A stretch of DNA of 64,000 nucleotides, taken from Perognathus longimembris pacificus. Its lineage: Eukaryota > Chordata > Mammalia > Rodentia > Heteromyidae. Below are positions 1 to 13,805 of this stretch, piece after piece. Each line of letters starts with the position of its first letter. The first letter of the stretch is position 1. The DNA is taken from assembly GCF_023159225.1 (NCBI RefSeq), contig NC_063176.1, forward strand, positions 34,327,786-34,391,785, written 5' to 3'. Both the position numbers and the translations under genes were made by a program. The notes beneath the pieces are model-generated. The model saw only the letters and a program-made list of their open reading frames with translations, searched no databases and was not told the origin of the DNA.

Positions 1-718
1 GTCTATTAGGCAAAAAGCCACTGCTCCGGTATGCATAGAGTTTATTGTGCTATGTGGGCTGTGCTATGTGGTTCCCTTACCAAAGTCATAATTGGCAGGT
101 AGGCTTTAGTTCTTTGTCAGCTGTTTGGATCGTTGAAGTTGTTAAAAAATAAAGGTACATTTTATTTCTCTTTCACACAAGGTCACAATGGAAGTAGAAG
201 CAGGTGCCAGTCAAACTCCTCTGACTCATGCAGATAATAATATGGCATCCCAGTGATGTTAATTTGGATATTTTTGCTGCTTTCACTAAAAATGAGGACT
301 AGTTTGTTGGAACCAATCATGTGTCTGCCTGTTTGTTATAAAATGCATCAGTAGGTCTAAAAAAAAAGAAGGTTGTAAAAATAACTACTAGCTTTCATGG
401 TGGTTTGTTAATAATTTTTTTGGGAGTTTTGAAGGGCTAGCTCATTCATAATTACAGTTCACTTGTGACTTCCTGTGAACATGTTGCTTCTTGGCTGCAA
501 GCTTTGACAGCACTTCACTTGGTATTGTTTTTCTGTGTGTGAAATGATAAAAACTTGCCACCTCCATTGCCATTTTAGGAGTGGTTACCTGATGACCATT
601 TAAAAATATTTTTGGTGGGTTGGGAGGGAGAATGATGAAAGAGGCAACATTGATCAAGATGCATTGTACTCACAAACAAATTTAAACACCTCTGTATAAC
701 TACTTAAAGATAACTTTA

Positions 719-919
719 AGGCTAGGAATATGGCCTAGTGGCAAGAGTGCTTGGCTCATATACATGAAGCCCTAGGTTCAATTCCTCAGCACCACATATA
801 TAGAAAAGGCCAGAAGTGGCGCGGTGACTCAAGTGGCAGAGTGCTAGCCCTGAGCAAAAAGAAGTCAAGTGCTCAGGCCCTGAGTTCAAGCCCTAGGACT
901 GGCAAAAAAAAAAAAAAAA
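719..919 (+). repeat. Dimeric tRNA-like SINE
   Basis: Two tRNA-like units in tandem: the first with tggcctagtggcaagagtgc and a B-box-like ggttcaattcc, the second with gactcaagtggcagagtgct and gagttcaagcc, then a poly(A) tail. Flanking agataacttta and aataactttt look like a worn target duplication. Confidence 0.85.
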
Positions 920-940
920 GTTTAAAAAATAACTTTTTGA

Positions 941-1160
941 AATTAGCTACCAATAGCTCATACCTATAGTTCTGGTTTATCAGGAGGCTGAGATCTGAGG
1001 ATCATGGGCAAAAAATAAGCCTTTTATATTCCTGTCTCCAACTGAACAGCAAAATGCCAGAAGTAGCTAGAGCTATGGTAGAGTATCAGCCTTGGGTAAA
1101 AACCAAAGCCAAGCAAGAACTAGCATCAGGCCCTGAGTTCAAGCTCCAATGCAGGCATGC
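941..1160 (+). repeat. Degraded B1-dID-type SINE
   Basis: 7SL-like left part (caggaggctgagatctgagg) followed by a tRNA-like right part ending ggccctgagttcaagctcc. It is more diverged than neighbouring copies. Confidence 0.75.
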
Positions 1161-1777
1161 ACACCTCTACACCCTCCCACACACATATACCACCACCACC
1201 CGCAGTACCTTTTTGAAAGGTTAAGATCATGAAATTCTAGAGGTAGAATGGAACTTAGAAGTCATGTCTTGCAATGCAGCACCTGATACAGACTTCCAGC
1301 AACTGATTATCACTTTCCTGCTTGAAATCCTATGGATGAAGGGATCACACCTTGTAACACAGACAGCTCATTTCATTCTCAGTCAGCTCTAATTCTTAGC
1401 AAGTCCTTTCCTGCTAAGAAAGCAACACATTTATTTTCTACACATCTTGTTATGCCAAATGTCCCCTTATTTGCTCAGGAAACTCAGGCCTAAATAGAGG
1501 ACCTTCATACCTTTCACCCTTTCAATTCACCCTTTCAAAATCTTGAATTCTGAGTCTTTCATGTCATCTGCACATTTGTTCATCATATGTGTCCTTATCT
1601 TGTGATAGAAACTCAGGAGTCTGGCTCCAGAGTCACACCAATTCCTTCTAAGGGACCCTCTTGAACCAAAGCTAAGGCTTCTGAATTTGGGTCTTTAGGA
1701 TTTCTCACTGTGTCCAGTTTTACCCTATGTTTAATATATGTTTCCACTGTGTTCTCTACTTCATGCCTTTTACATAT

Positions 1778-1972
1778 GTATTAGCCCGCTTTCATTACCA
1801 TAATGAAACAGTTGAAGCTGGGTAACCTTATAAATAAGAATTTGTATTTTGGTTCATAGATCTTGAGGTCCCTGTCAAGTGACTACCTCTCATGATGGCC
1901 CCCTCAGTCAGTTAGTTCCATGTCAGGATAGGGCATCATGTGGCATGAGACAGGAAACGTGTGTGTGTGTGT

Positions 1973-2009
<37 letters not shown>

Positions 2010-2168
2010 GGATCTCCCTTCCTCTTTTTTTAAGCCAGTATTCAACCATGAGTGTACTCCATCTTGATTATCTGATCCTACTCCTTCCATAGGCCTCACC
2101 TTAAACTCCATGGTCAATTTAAATTTTCTTTTTCTACCTGCCTCATAATGGACATTAAATTTCAACAC
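1778..2168 (-). mobile_element. MaLR-like LTR fragment interrupted by (TG)n
   Basis: Starts ttagcccgctttcattacc with a downstream gggtaacc..tataaa..aag, like the reverse strand of MaLR-type LTR ends, and closes near ..aaatttcaacacatga. The middle carries the TG tract at 1960-2008. The family name is from memory and the copy is worn. Confidence 0.45.
1960..2008. repeat. (TG)n microsatellite
   Basis: Nearly uninterrupted GT dinucleotides with one GA break. It creates spurious open frames of Val/Cys or Thr/His repeats on the two strands. Confidence 0.97.
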
Positions 2169-2475
2169 ATGACCACTTGGAGAACATAATCAAGCCCTAT
2201 CCAACCACACCAGCATGCATAAGGCTTCAGGTGCCCTGATACACTCCAGCCTGAATGGTGGTACATGCACAGTGCTGGACCTTGGATTGCAAGGCCACAT
2301 TCCCAGGAGCATCTGATTGTCCTGCCTGGTAAGATGAAGGTTAAAAGAACCAAGCTATAGCACTGATATGAGCTTCCCACACACATATTTGCCCATTGCC
2401 TATTATGGAGTTACCTGTTTGTTTTAGGAAAGGGCCTAGCCAAAAGTATACTCAAAGTCCAGATGTTAGTGTTCT

Positions 2476-2610
2476 TACTCTCATTCTCTTCTCCTGCATC
2501 CTCTCCTTCTTTACCCTCTTCTCCCCTCCTTCTTTTCCTCCATGATGGAGGTAAAACCTTAGCCTCATGCTTGATAGGCATGCTCTACCACTGAGCTACA
2601 GCCCCAGCCC
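2476..2610 (-). repeat. ID-like SINE with CT-rich tail
   Basis: Reverse-strand tRNA-like unit (gctctaccactgagctacag, then ccccagcccc) preceded by a CT-rich tract. It is flanked by agatgttagtgtt and ggatgctagtgtt, a probable worn target duplication. Confidence 0.65.
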
Positions 2611-2723
2611 CTGGATGCTAGTGTTTCAAAAAGAAGGAAGAAATTTAGTCTGTGGAAGCATGTTGGTCTAGTGGTAACCACTTCTCTTTAAACAATCCTC
2701 TTAATCTTCTACACATGACTTTT

Positions 2724-2921
2724 TTTTTTGGCCAGTCCTGGGGCTTGGACTCAGGGCCTGAGCACTATCCCTGGCTTCTTCTTGCTCAAGGCTAGCACTC
2801 TGCCACTTGAGCCACAGCGCCACTTCTGGCCATTTTCTGTATATGTGGTGCTGGGGAATCAAACCCAGGGCCTCATGTATATGAGGCAAGCACTCTTGCC
2901 ACTAGGCCATATCCCCAGCCC
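2724..2921 (-). repeat. Dimeric tRNA-like SINE, intact target duplication
   Basis: Reverse-strand copy beginning with its poly(A) as a T run, then ggccagtcctgggg and ending atccccagcc. It is flanked by a perfect 15-bp duplication, ctacacatgactttt, at 2709-2723 and 2922-2936, so the insertion is relatively young. Confidence 0.95.
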
Positions 2922-5900
2922 CTACACATGACTTTTGACTCGCATTAACTTCGCCCTTGTTGGGCAATAATGGTAGTGTTTGGAGTTAGGAAATGTAAAG
3001 AGCCCTTTTAAAAGAGGAATACCTTTTACCTTTTAATCTCTAAAAATGTATCCTTTAGTCTGTATATATGGAAACATAACTTTCAAAATAATTAAATCCT
3101 TACTCCATATTAACTGAATTTTCAGTGTGGAAAAGAAGTAGCTTTCTAACCTCAAGTTCAAGTTAATTATTTTCATAACTTCCCCTTAAGTCCTTTAGAC
3201 GCAGTATGCCCCATTATATAAATCTATGAACTTGGAAATTATGTCTGTAGACTTCTATCTTAATATGAAGTGGTTTATAATACACAAGATGTGTTCTTCT
3301 ATGACCCTTAGATGGTATCTTCTTCATCCTTTCTAGCCTCTTTCATTAGCTGTGATTTTATGGCTTATGACAGAATACTTAGTTGTCCTATAGGTACTCA
3401 GAGTTTTGTAGATTGTAGGTGTGCATGCATATGCATGCATGTGTGTGTGTGTGCTCGTGTGTGTGTTACTGTAAGATGAATTCTTTCAGAGAAGCTAGGT
3501 GCTAGCTTTTGGGTTTTCCTTGAGAAAAAAAATCTCCTGCATTCCATTTTGCTTTAATTTTCCCAACTAATATTTGTGCTAGCTTTTCTGGTTCTGAGGA
3601 GCTGCTGCTGAGTAGGTGGTGAAATCAAGTAAAAAGTAGAAAGTTGTTGTTTTTTTTAATTATTTGTTAATGTTCATTCACCTATTTCCACAACTAGCCC
3701 ATCTCATCAATTCTTTGCATTCCAGATGAAAAGAGTTTTTAAAAAATACCTTTGCTCCATTCTCAGATGTCTGTTCACTTGCTATTATTTGCTGTTAAAC
3801 CTGCAAGCCTGTTTCCTGTCTTTCCCATGGCTTAAAAACATCTCCTTTTTACTAATTCAAGGACTTTCTGTGGGATAGCAGTGTTCTCTGAATGCTCTGT
3901 CTCTCCCCTGGTCAAGGTCTTTCACAGTGAGCCTATTGTCTCCCCTGGCCATCTGGGCTTCTGCCCTTTTTATGGTTTTGATGATAACTTGAAATGCATC
4001 ATCCAGGAGTGTGGGATGCATGTGTGTCTTGGCCTGTCATTCTCCTCATTGGCTGTCAAAGCTCTTGGATAGAGGCATGTATATCCTTACTACTTTAGAT
4101 TTGTGCATTGATGAAAATTCATTCTATGGGAATAGGTTCTCATCTTGTTCTCTGGAACTTCTCAGAGATGACCTGCTATGAAGGCAAGTCAGCAATGTTT
4201 TCAGTTGTTTGAGACTTCTGGCAGTTGTGTGATGGATATTTGGTAGGGGAAACCCCTCACTGCTAGTGCAGTTTGCTGTTGCCATGGTTGTGAAATGTAC
4301 ATTAGGATCAGAGGGTTTCATTCCTCTATCAGTCCAAGTGATCTATGGCAGTCTCCAAGGGTATGCCAAAATATTCCTCTCTCTTGTTATACTTTTTGCT
4401 TTTCCAGTTAAGCATGATTTAGTATTAGTAAATACTTTTTTGCTATTTCCAAGAACCTCAGCATGCCCAAGACAATTATTTTTCTAGGTTAATATCCAAT
4501 ACTACTTGCAAGAAGATCAAGGGCCAGCACTAGGCATACCATAGGATTCCATGGAATATTGCTTAAGCTTAGCCTTTCTTCTGAATGTCTGGAATAATTT
4601 TATTACAGACATCCACTTAGAATTTGTAGTACTACTTCTGGAGCTTGCTGCAATTCAGCCTGACTGCAGGAAGTGTTAAGCCATTATTTCCTTTCCTGTT
4701 TTAGACAAGAAATGCCGTTGATGTGTTTTTGCACTTGTTTATTTTTAGATCAGTTTCTACAAAGGCACTTAAAGAAAAATACTATTCACCATATATGGTA
4801 AGTGACAGATGCCATAGGAAAATATATTAGTAGGTAGCAGAATAGGGGCAAGATTATAAACTTGAATTTCATGTGAAAGACTTTCCTGTAATATTATGTA
4901 TTGCACTTCTCTGTCTTAGAGTAATATACCTAATAGGTCTTTATGCCTGATCTATTTTGAGTACCCCAGTTATGTTCCTCTGTAACATCTCTTATTCTCC
5001 ATTGTGATGTACCTGCAGTATAGATACATGTAGATATTGCTCAGAAGAGTAATATGAGAGATACTACCAGTGGTATATATTCAGAAAATGCTCAAGAAAC
5101 AAGATTTGGTGTTTAGTGAAGTCTATAAAGCCTGAGGTATAGGGAAAGCTATTAATCGGAAAACTGTTGAGGTACAATAGAACTGGGAGAGGAGGAATAA
5201 ACATTAAGGGAGAAATGAGGTCAAGATCAATTGTTGAATGAATGAACAAATGGATGAATGTGTCTATCTATCCATCTGTCCATCCATGTGTCTGTCTGTC
5301 TGTTTATTTGTCTATCTAATTAGAGGTTTAGAGATGAGGTGGTCTTTATTTTCTAATAGTGACCTGACTCTGTTGCTTACTGGATTTCTGACCACGAGAT
5401 AAGCAAGGTTTCTTTATCTTCATCAATTTAAGAATAACTCTTTTAAAAAGCAATTCGGCTTGTATAATGGAAAACAAACACCCCTCCCCCTGGTTTTCAG
5501 GCAGACAGCCATGTTTTATATTATTGGGGTAATTTTCTCTGTTACAGCATTCTGTTGTAGCTCCGATGGGCTTGAGGGTAATGAGCGAGGATCACAGTTG
5601 CATGAACAAGGGGGTAATTGAAGGAAACTAGTGATGTGGAGAGTCTTGGCTGTTGTGCAAACTCCTTAGGGTAACACCCCACAGTTGGTCCAGAACATGG
5701 TAGCCTGGGAGTGTCATCAGATCAGCTAGCTATAACATGAGAGGAGACCTAATCAGACAAGCCGGGCCTGCTAAGGAAGGTTTCAGGCATTCTGGGGGTG
5801 TTTTGAGCATGGGAAGTTGGACTCTCGTTCCAGATCTTCCTTCCATGCTGAGAAGAAAAGCCAGTGGTGGTTGAGATACAAGAAGCACATTCTCTGCATT

Positions 5901-6840
5901 GTGAAACAGACCAGGAAGCTCCAAGTCAGGAGTTCATGTCCATTTACTACATGAGCATTGGGACTAGACTCTGTTTCCAGAAGAGGACTGAAGTGTCTTT
6001 GCTAAGAGTCCATAATCTAGAAGCTAAGCATATACTTTGAGCAGGTGGAGTCATTCCTAGATTCAGATGAAAAGATATACAGAAGAGCCAAGGAAGATCT
6101 AAGGAAATCTGACCAAGGCAAGACAGCACATAATCAGTCCTATTGGTGCTCTGCTCTTTCATCTGCCTAGATGACTAATTGGCTCAGACTGCCTAAGTGT
6201 AAGTACCTACACGCACCTTCAAGTAAAAACAAAAACATAGGAACTTAATGAGAGCAGCCCCCAGGTTCAGGGGAGGGGGCATGCCAAAGGAAAGCCAAGG
6301 ACCATTTCCAGGAGAAGCATGCACTGAACTGGAAAAAGCACAGATGTCCATTGCAAAGAGCCCAAAGCAACACTGGCTGTAAGAATGATACATTAATGCA
6401 GTTGAAAATCTCATTTTCCCTGGCTGCTGCATCTATGGTTTAGAACAGTGAGAGTTATGGCTGAACCATTTCTGCTTAATTTCCATGCATTTTTAATGGT
6501 GTTTCATTTTTTTGGTGCCATGTTTGAAATGCAGTGTGTAAGCCTCAACTTTCAAAGCATCCAATTCATTGTTCTAGGATCGTGGCACTTCCTTTTGTGC
6601 TCTGTGTCTCTCACTAGCAGCTGTCAGGCTTACAATCCATTACTTGAGATGACTGTTCTGCTCTGGCTATGCAGAACACAGGATTGAAAAATCTCTGTAG
6701 CTGTAGTGACTGCCTCTGCATTTCTAACTACCTATCCATATGTCTCTTAAGATACCATTAGAAATAAAATACAAGCATCTAAATTATTCCACAAATGGTT
6801 GTTTTGGTGAAAGAAGCTTGGCTGAAGTGAGGAGAGAGAA

Positions 6841-6950
6841 AAATATGTATATATAAAACACACATATATACAAATACATATATATACCCATATATATATA
6901 TATACCCATACATATTGCTATAATATATGTATGTACATATATACTAATGT
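6841..6950. repeat. AT-rich (TA)n/(CATA)n tract
   Basis: Irregular runs of tatata, acacata and cccatata. Low-complexity sequence only. Confidence 0.9.
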
Positions 6951-8100
6951 ATGATGGGGAATTTTAATTCTTTTTTCCCCAAAGAACAAAAAATATTGTC
7001 TTTGAGGTGGATAATGTTCATCTGTAACTTCAATCACATCTAAATTATGCTTCTAAAGTCTCCTAGTAGTCTTCCAGTTAAGATCCTATTATTTGATTAC
7101 AACTCTTGCAACCATGATTATTTATTTAATGACTTCAGTCTAAACCAAGAAACTTGAGTTAATATACTATGTTCTCTTTAATGCTTAATACTGGAAACTA
7201 TTAAGTAAAAGGTAATTTGACTCTGCTGAATATGTTGAGATGATAATATAATAGATATTCTGATTCCAATCACAGCTTTACTTTTGTTGAGTCTACAAAA
7301 AATAATGGTTCTATAAGCATATTACCAGGCAACAGAGTGATTTATGTCATGTTCTCTTCTGCCTCCTACCTACCCACCCCTGTATTTCTGTTACATAACT
7401 ACAGTGATCATGATTTGGGGGAGAAAAACATGTACTTGTTGAATATTACTTACAACACTATAGGGAAAAATTCATTAATTTTCTATATGTGTTGTTTCAT
7501 ACTGGTCATTGTCTTACTTAAAAATGATCCCAAATGCCTGTCTAAGACTTTTGACTTCAATATTTTTTATTTTTTTCTGTATCCAGTATTTTGAAATCGA
7601 GATTAATTTTATCTTCTCTGGAGAAGCTAGGATGACAGAAACAGTTTGAGTGACAATTACTATGTCATCATCACATTAATGATTCTTATGGGTGAGAAAG
7701 CTAAAGCTCAGGTGATAATTCATTTGCCTAGTATTTTATAGAAGTGTCATAAGCAGAATATTCCTCCATGGTGTGCTTTTTTATTGTATGGTGGAAAATA
7801 GTAGGTGGTATTTTCATATGTCTCAGGAGCCAGGCACTGTCTGAAGTATATAGTTTGATATGTAATCTCCACAAAGTTTGTAAGAAGGTTTCAAGTAATC
7901 ATAAGTCTTAACTGACTGACCTCTCACTCTTAGATCCTTATAATGCTGTCCTTCAATATGTAGAATATTATTGATTACCATGTTATAGTGAGAAAAAGAT
8001 GCCTGGTAGCTAAGATGGACTTGTTTGGTTATAAAGAGAAGTGTGTTCATTAAGTATTCAATTACTTGCTGTATTGAAAGTCTGGCATTAAAAGTAATGG

Positions 8101-9188
8101 GTAACCAATTATTAAATGGGCAAGGGAGCTAAAGAAAGACTTCACAGGAGAAGAAATAAAAATGGCAAAGAAAGATATGAGGAAATGTTCAACATCCCTG
8201 GCAGTAAAAGAAGTGCAAATAAAAACAACACTTCACTCCAGTTAGAATGGCCTATACTCTGAACTCAGGCAACAACAAATGCTGGAGGGGATGCGGAGAG
8301 AAAAAGAACCCTACTCCACTGATGGTGGGAGTGTAAAATAGTACAACCGCTCTGGAGAACAGTATGGAGAGGTTCCTCAAAAAACTCAGCATAGACATAC
8401 CCAGTCATACCACTCGTAGGCATCGATCCATAATAACAGGATCCAGGATACCACAAAGACACCTGTACATCCATGTTTATCGCTGCACAATTCACAATAG
8501 CCAAAATATGGAAACAACCCAGATGCCCCACTATACATGAATGGATCCAAAAAATGTGGTACCTGTACACAGTGGAATACTACACAGCAATTAGAAATGA
8601 TAAAATAATGGCATTCACAGGGAAATGATCAGATCTTGAATGAATAATGTTGAGCGAGACAAGCCTAGAGCACAGAGGACAAAGGCGCATGGTCTCCCTG
8701 ATATGTGGTTGTTGGAGAGGGAGGGGAGAACAGTAGAGATCATGTCTGTAAAATAACAAACTTCTTTTCAAATAGTATTTCTACATGTTTTGGTCAGCGA
8801 CTTTACATCATGTCTCTAAAACCAAACACTTACTAAATAAACATAAAAAGGTCTAGGATAGACTTGCCAGGAGCACAGTAGCTCAGTAGCTACATACATA
8901 TGATTATATAAGATGAGGCTAAGCAAAATGAACTCCAGGAGATGGAAACAGGAGGATTTACTGTTGTCATTATGCTTAATGTACTAGGTGAATTTCCTTT
9001 GACGTACCCCCTGTGGTCCCTGTATATGATTCTGGTACACTGGATATTGTATATATGCTTATCTGAACTAGAGAAGGGAAAGAACAATGAAGGAGGGTGT
9101 AACAAATATGACAAGAAATGTACTCACTATCTTATTATGTAACTGTACCCTCTCTGTACATCACCTTCTCAATAAAATTTAATTTTTA
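8101..9188 (+). mobile_element. 5'-truncated L1 3' end (ORF2 C-terminus plus 3' UTR)
   Basis: The 5' half shows the L1 ORF2 tail in broken frames (KCSTSLAVKE-like and CWRGCGE-like motifs, ..NMETTQMPH.., ..NVV..YT..), crossed by stops and frameshifts. The 3' half is A/G-rich 3' UTR ending aataaaatttaatttttaaa. It is flanked by aaaagtaatgg at 8090-8100 and 9189-9199, a probable target duplication. No functional reading frame remains. Confidence 0.85.
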
Positions 9189-9414
9189 AAAAGTAATGGA
9201 TAAAAGTAGTGTGAATAGTACATTTCAATCTAAAATATACATTTAACATGTAATCAAAACAATATTTTTTAAAGTCTTACATACCTATATTGGGCCTTTT
9301 ACTTGAAGTAAAGCCCATAGTGTGGTCACATTTTTCTATTTCCTCTTCTTTCTTTGCCTTCCTTCACTTGTTCCTTCCTCCTCCTTATTTTTCTTCTCCC
9401 CCTCCTTCCTTTTC

Positions 9415-9645
9415 TGTCCAGGGGTTTGAACTCAAGGCCTGGGCATTGTCCCTGAATTTTTTTTGCTCAAGGCTAGCACTCTACCACTTGAGCCACAGCT
9501 CTACTTCTGCTTTTTATCTTTGGTGGTTAATTGGAGTTAAGAGTCTCTACACTTGCCAGCCTAGGCTGGCTTCAAACTGCATCCTTAGATCTCAGATTCA
9601 CATAGCTAGGATAACAGGTGTGAGGCAACCACTGTTGCCGAGAAG
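9415..9645 (-). repeat. B1-dID-type SINE
   Basis: Reverse strand: ctcaaggctagcactctacc (tRNA-like part), then ttggagttaagagtctc and tagctaggataacaggtgtg (7SL-like part). It accounts for the 127-codon open frame over this region. Confidence 0.85.
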
Positions 9646-10284
9646 AACTTTTCATTTTGCTGAAGAATTCTGACTCCTTACCTGGGCCCATGAATTGGTG
9701 AAAAGCAGGAAAAAACTTGTCAGTCTCCTTCTCCATTTTGGCTCTATGTCCTTTTCTCTGGGCCATGCTGCACTACAGTCACTTTGTGATCACCTGGGAT
9801 TCCAGGAGGACAGGACTGGTCAACAGCATCTTTACAGCAAGTAACGGAGGAAACTTCCCCCAAGGAAATCAATGACAGAGCCTCTGTGGGGTAGGCCACC
9901 CACTGGCAACAATGAATTTCTTTATCCTGACCACTTTGTTCCCTCGAAGTGATGATAGCAATAACTCATTAACAGCACAGGCCATACTAAAGCCAGGAGT
10001 TCAGAATAATCATGTATTCCTGCCCAAATTCTTTTCCTATTTAAACTTAAAGTTCATGTTTTTAATTAGAAGACTGGATGGTGTTCATTTCATCTCTTCT
10101 GCAGCATGCCAGTACCACATAATAAATCTCTTTCCCCTGCTTTTCATTGTTTATTCCAACACTTATATGTTCAAGAGACGTGGCCACCTGATATGCAAAA
10201 CCACTAGAATCTGGGTCTCTGGCCTACAACTCTGGTGTAGGAGTATGTGGCACAATACAATGATGAAATGATCATGAGAAGCTA

Positions 10285-10405
10285 GGAACAGTGGCTCACA
10301 TCTGTAATCTGAAGATGGCTGGGAGAATTACAATTTATTGATAGCCCAGACAAAAAGTTGGTGAGACTCTGTCTCAACCAATAAGCCAGGCTTGGTGGAA
10401 AGGGT
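10285..10405 (+). repeat. B1/7SL-like SINE monomer
   Basis: gtggctcacatctgtaatc then gtgagactctgtctcaa. It resembles the B1 left part without a clear tRNA-like right half. Confidence 0.65.
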
Positions 10406-12747
10406 CGTGCTATACCTTCCATCCCTGAAATACTGCATGTATATTACTTCTTTTCATATCTTTTGCCACAATCTTGCTCATCCCTAACCATCTTTTACCT
10501 GCATTAGCATGTGGTCTAAAATGATCTTCCTGCTATTATTCCTATGTCATAAAGAATCGCCAGTTACTTGCTATTCCTCCCAATCTGACCCTGCTTCTTT
10601 TGGTTTTAGGTTCACTTTATTTATTATTACTGGTCCTTATTCTCCTGGAAATCCAAGCTAAGGGCCTTGTTCCTGCCTTTCTCTATATTGAGTCTATGTT
10701 GTATCATCAAGGACTGAATTCAAGGAAGCCTTTTCTAATCACTTGTATAAATCATCATCAGCCAGCAGAACAGCATCCACAGCAGCAATGATGGCAACCT
10801 GCCAGACACTGGTTTTTTCTCCCTTTCCCTCATTCTTAAAGTGCCTACACACAGTAGGCACTAAAGTATGAATGAATGAGCAAATGATTGAACTAATGAG
10901 ATCTTACTAATTGGATTATATGTGTGATGAGAAATGGAAAACCTTAAGAGATGATACTTCTGTCATTGTCTGAACAGAACCATAAGCTTTCCACTTAAGA
11001 CACTGAGCATTTTTCTTCTCTGGTACATTGTACTGTGTGCATACAAGCATGTGCTGAATCTGGGCAGAGACTGTCAGGTGACTGCTGGCGGTAGCTAATA
11101 ACCACTATTAAGCTCTTCACATATGGATATTTAGCCACAGTCAGAAAGCTGCATTTGACCACTGAGGTTGAGCATTGGTTGCAGATGAGGGCAAGTGTTG
11201 TGGAACATCTTGATAAAGATTCAAGTTGGGGAATTTTTTTTTTTATTTTTAAATTTCCTTGCTCTTCTGAACAAATAGGCTCTTGACTTTCTCCTGCCAA
11301 GTGCCTAGTGGATACCAATTTTACAGGACTGTAGAGTTAAAGCACACATCTGTTATCAGCCTCACTTCCTTCTCTTACAAGGAAATGACCTAACACTCAG
11401 GGGATGGAGTGGTCTGTGTGGGATGACATCAGTAGTAGCACTTGGTCCTCTCACAGCCGGCATGCAGATCTAGTGACCTGCACTGTTCAGGGAAGAGGAA
11501 TACTTCAGAGTGATAATTGGGATCATGATAAATTTCTTCCTCTTAGCAGGCTTCACCTTGAACATGGCTTTAGGACATAGAAGACTTCTGATGGAGCCTA
11601 GCCTGGAAGACTAGAGCCAGGGCTTTGCTCATCCCTCCTCTGCTGTTTGGAAAAAGCAACTCAGTTCTCAGTGGTCCTTAGGAGTCAGGACTGGTTGATC
11701 AATGACTTATTTAAACATTTTCTATGAATTCAGAAAAAATAATCTTAAGGAATATCATTTCCTGCCTGAAAGCAAAAACAGAACCATGTAAGTGGGAAGA
11801 AATAATACTGGTGCCGTCTTAATTTTGCCTTCTCTGAGGATTCTCCCCATTGTACCATCATTATGTACCAGTAACTAATGAAGTCAAAGCTCTTCATGTG
11901 GCCATCATGGCTGATGAAGATGGTGAATTACAAAAAAAAATAGTAATACAGAAAAATAGAAACTTAAAAAGTTTGTGCGGTGCATGTTGAGTAGGTAATA
12001 ATTTGCAGGTAGGGAATATGTTTTCATGTCTAAGTGAAGAAGTTGTGATCTAAATTGTTAGTCACTACTCGAAAGATTGCTAGTCACTGCTCCCAAATAT
12101 GACTTCACTCACTTGCATAAAAGGACCTTGTTTTTCCATGGAATTTACAGGAGTAACTTGCTTCTTTCTACAATTAGATTAGTAAGATTAGTTGTTCAAA
12201 GTATAATAGTCATTAACTCTTACTTTCCAGCTTAGCAAAAATGCAGGTCTTTCCCCGAGCTTTCTTCATGAGAATACCCACGAGGAGTGATTAGATTGCT
12301 CACTGCTGGAGCTAGGATTCATCAGGAAATCAGCTGCAGTGAGCATGGTAATACTTGCCAACTCTGGTCTCCAGACATCCTTAGCGGAGCGTGGCTGCAG
12401 GTCCCTGTCAGGTCTCCATGTCGCTGCAAGTTCCTAGAAGCCCTAATATGCTTGAGAAGTCAGAGAAAGATGCCTGTCATCTCTCATTGGCTAAAGCTCT
12501 CACTGCTTGCTTTTGGTACATAGCTCCCTCTCATAATATACATCTGGTCAGGACATACCAGACTGTAAGAATTCTCCATAATTTCAGCTTCAACACCATT
12601 TTCCCAGGCTTTTCCATAGTGCCTATGTGAAGGAAGCTTTCAGCAGCTGCAGTATCCTGAGCCTAGAAACATCTAGGTTTTTAATATTCCTACTTAGGTG
12701 AACAGATTCCCAGTCTAGGCCTACCCTCTCTTTTTGGTATTGTCTTT

Positions 12748-12983
12748 TATTTATTTATTTAGTTTATTTATTTATTTATTTATTTATTTATTTCCCAGTT
12801 CTGGGTCTTGGACTCAGGGCCTGAGTGCTGTCCCTGGCTTCTTTTTGCTCAAGGCTAGCACTCTGCCACTTGAGCCACAGCGCCACTTCTGGCTGCCTTC
12901 TGTATATGTGGTGCTGGGGAATCGAACCCAGGGCTTCATGTATATGAGGCAAGCACTCTTGCCACTAGACCATATCCCCAGCC
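12748..12983 (-). repeat. Dimeric SINE whose tail became (TTTA)n
   Basis: Reverse-strand dimeric SINE (12795-12983) preceded on the + strand by (TTTA)n at about 12745-12794, where its poly(A) tail should be. It is flanked by tggtattgtcttt at 12735-12747 and 12984-12996, a perfect 13-bp target duplication that places the microsatellite inside the insertion. Confidence 0.93.
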
Positions 12984-13586
12984 TGGTATTGTCTTTAGAA
13001 GTCCCTTGCTATCTGACATTCATTGGGACCTTGCTAATCCATTAAGATTGTTTCAATTTTTCCCCCTATAAGGGAAAGGGTTGATTCAAGTTCCCTTGTC
13101 CTGGGAGTAGACATTCATTAGTATGAATTGAGGTGAGGGGGAGATGAGATATTCAGCTCTCTGCAATTGACCCAATGTAAGTGGATTGTCTGGTGAGGCC
13201 TAATCTCTAACTTCTTAGCTAAGATGAACAGAGGGCTAGTGATGTTTCCTGAGCCCTGATCCTTCATGCCTCAGCTGAGGTCATCTGAAGGCTAGGCCAC
13301 CCAAGGACATCACTCAACGGAGTAGAGATCAGATCAGAGCTGGTTTTCTTGAAGCTCTCTTGTCTAAACAATTGATCACAAACACTATATGCTGGTCTGG
13401 TGTTATCATGGAGATTGATCTAATAAATGATATTTAAAAAATTTGGTTAAGTTTCTATGCCTCTTTGGAAAATCCATTTATGAAATTTTGAAGGCACAAA
13501 CCAAGAGGACAAAAGCTTTTATGTGGCGATAGACCATCACTACCCATGTGATTATTGGTAAAAACTGAATGTATCTAAAAACTATA

Positions 13587-13805
13587 GGGGCTGGGGATAT
13601 AGCCTAGTGGCAAGAGTGCCTGCCTCGGATACACGAGGCCCTAGGTTCGATTCCCCAGCACCACATATACAGAAAACGGCCAGAAGCGGCGCTGTGGCTC
13701 AGGTGGCAGAGTGCTAGCCTTGAGCGGGAAGAAGCCAGGGACAGTGCTCAGGCCCTGAGTCCAAAGGCCCAGGACTGGCCAAAAAAATAAAAAAATAAAA
13801 AAAAT
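13587..13805 (+). repeat. Dimeric tRNA-like SINE (near-consensus)
   Basis: Opens ggggctggggatatagccta, has ggttcgattccccag as B-box, and a second unit ctgtggctcaggtggcagag. The tail is a mix of A runs and ATAAA. Flanking aaaaactata is present on both sides. This copy and that at 53183 are among the least diverged. Confidence 0.93.

Noticed and set aside
8265..8570. Minus-strand 101-codon open frame
   Set aside because: Antisense reading through degraded L1 ORF2 sequence.
9290..9673. 127-codon open frame
   Set aside because: Its 3' two thirds are a reverse-strand SINE read on the wrong strand.
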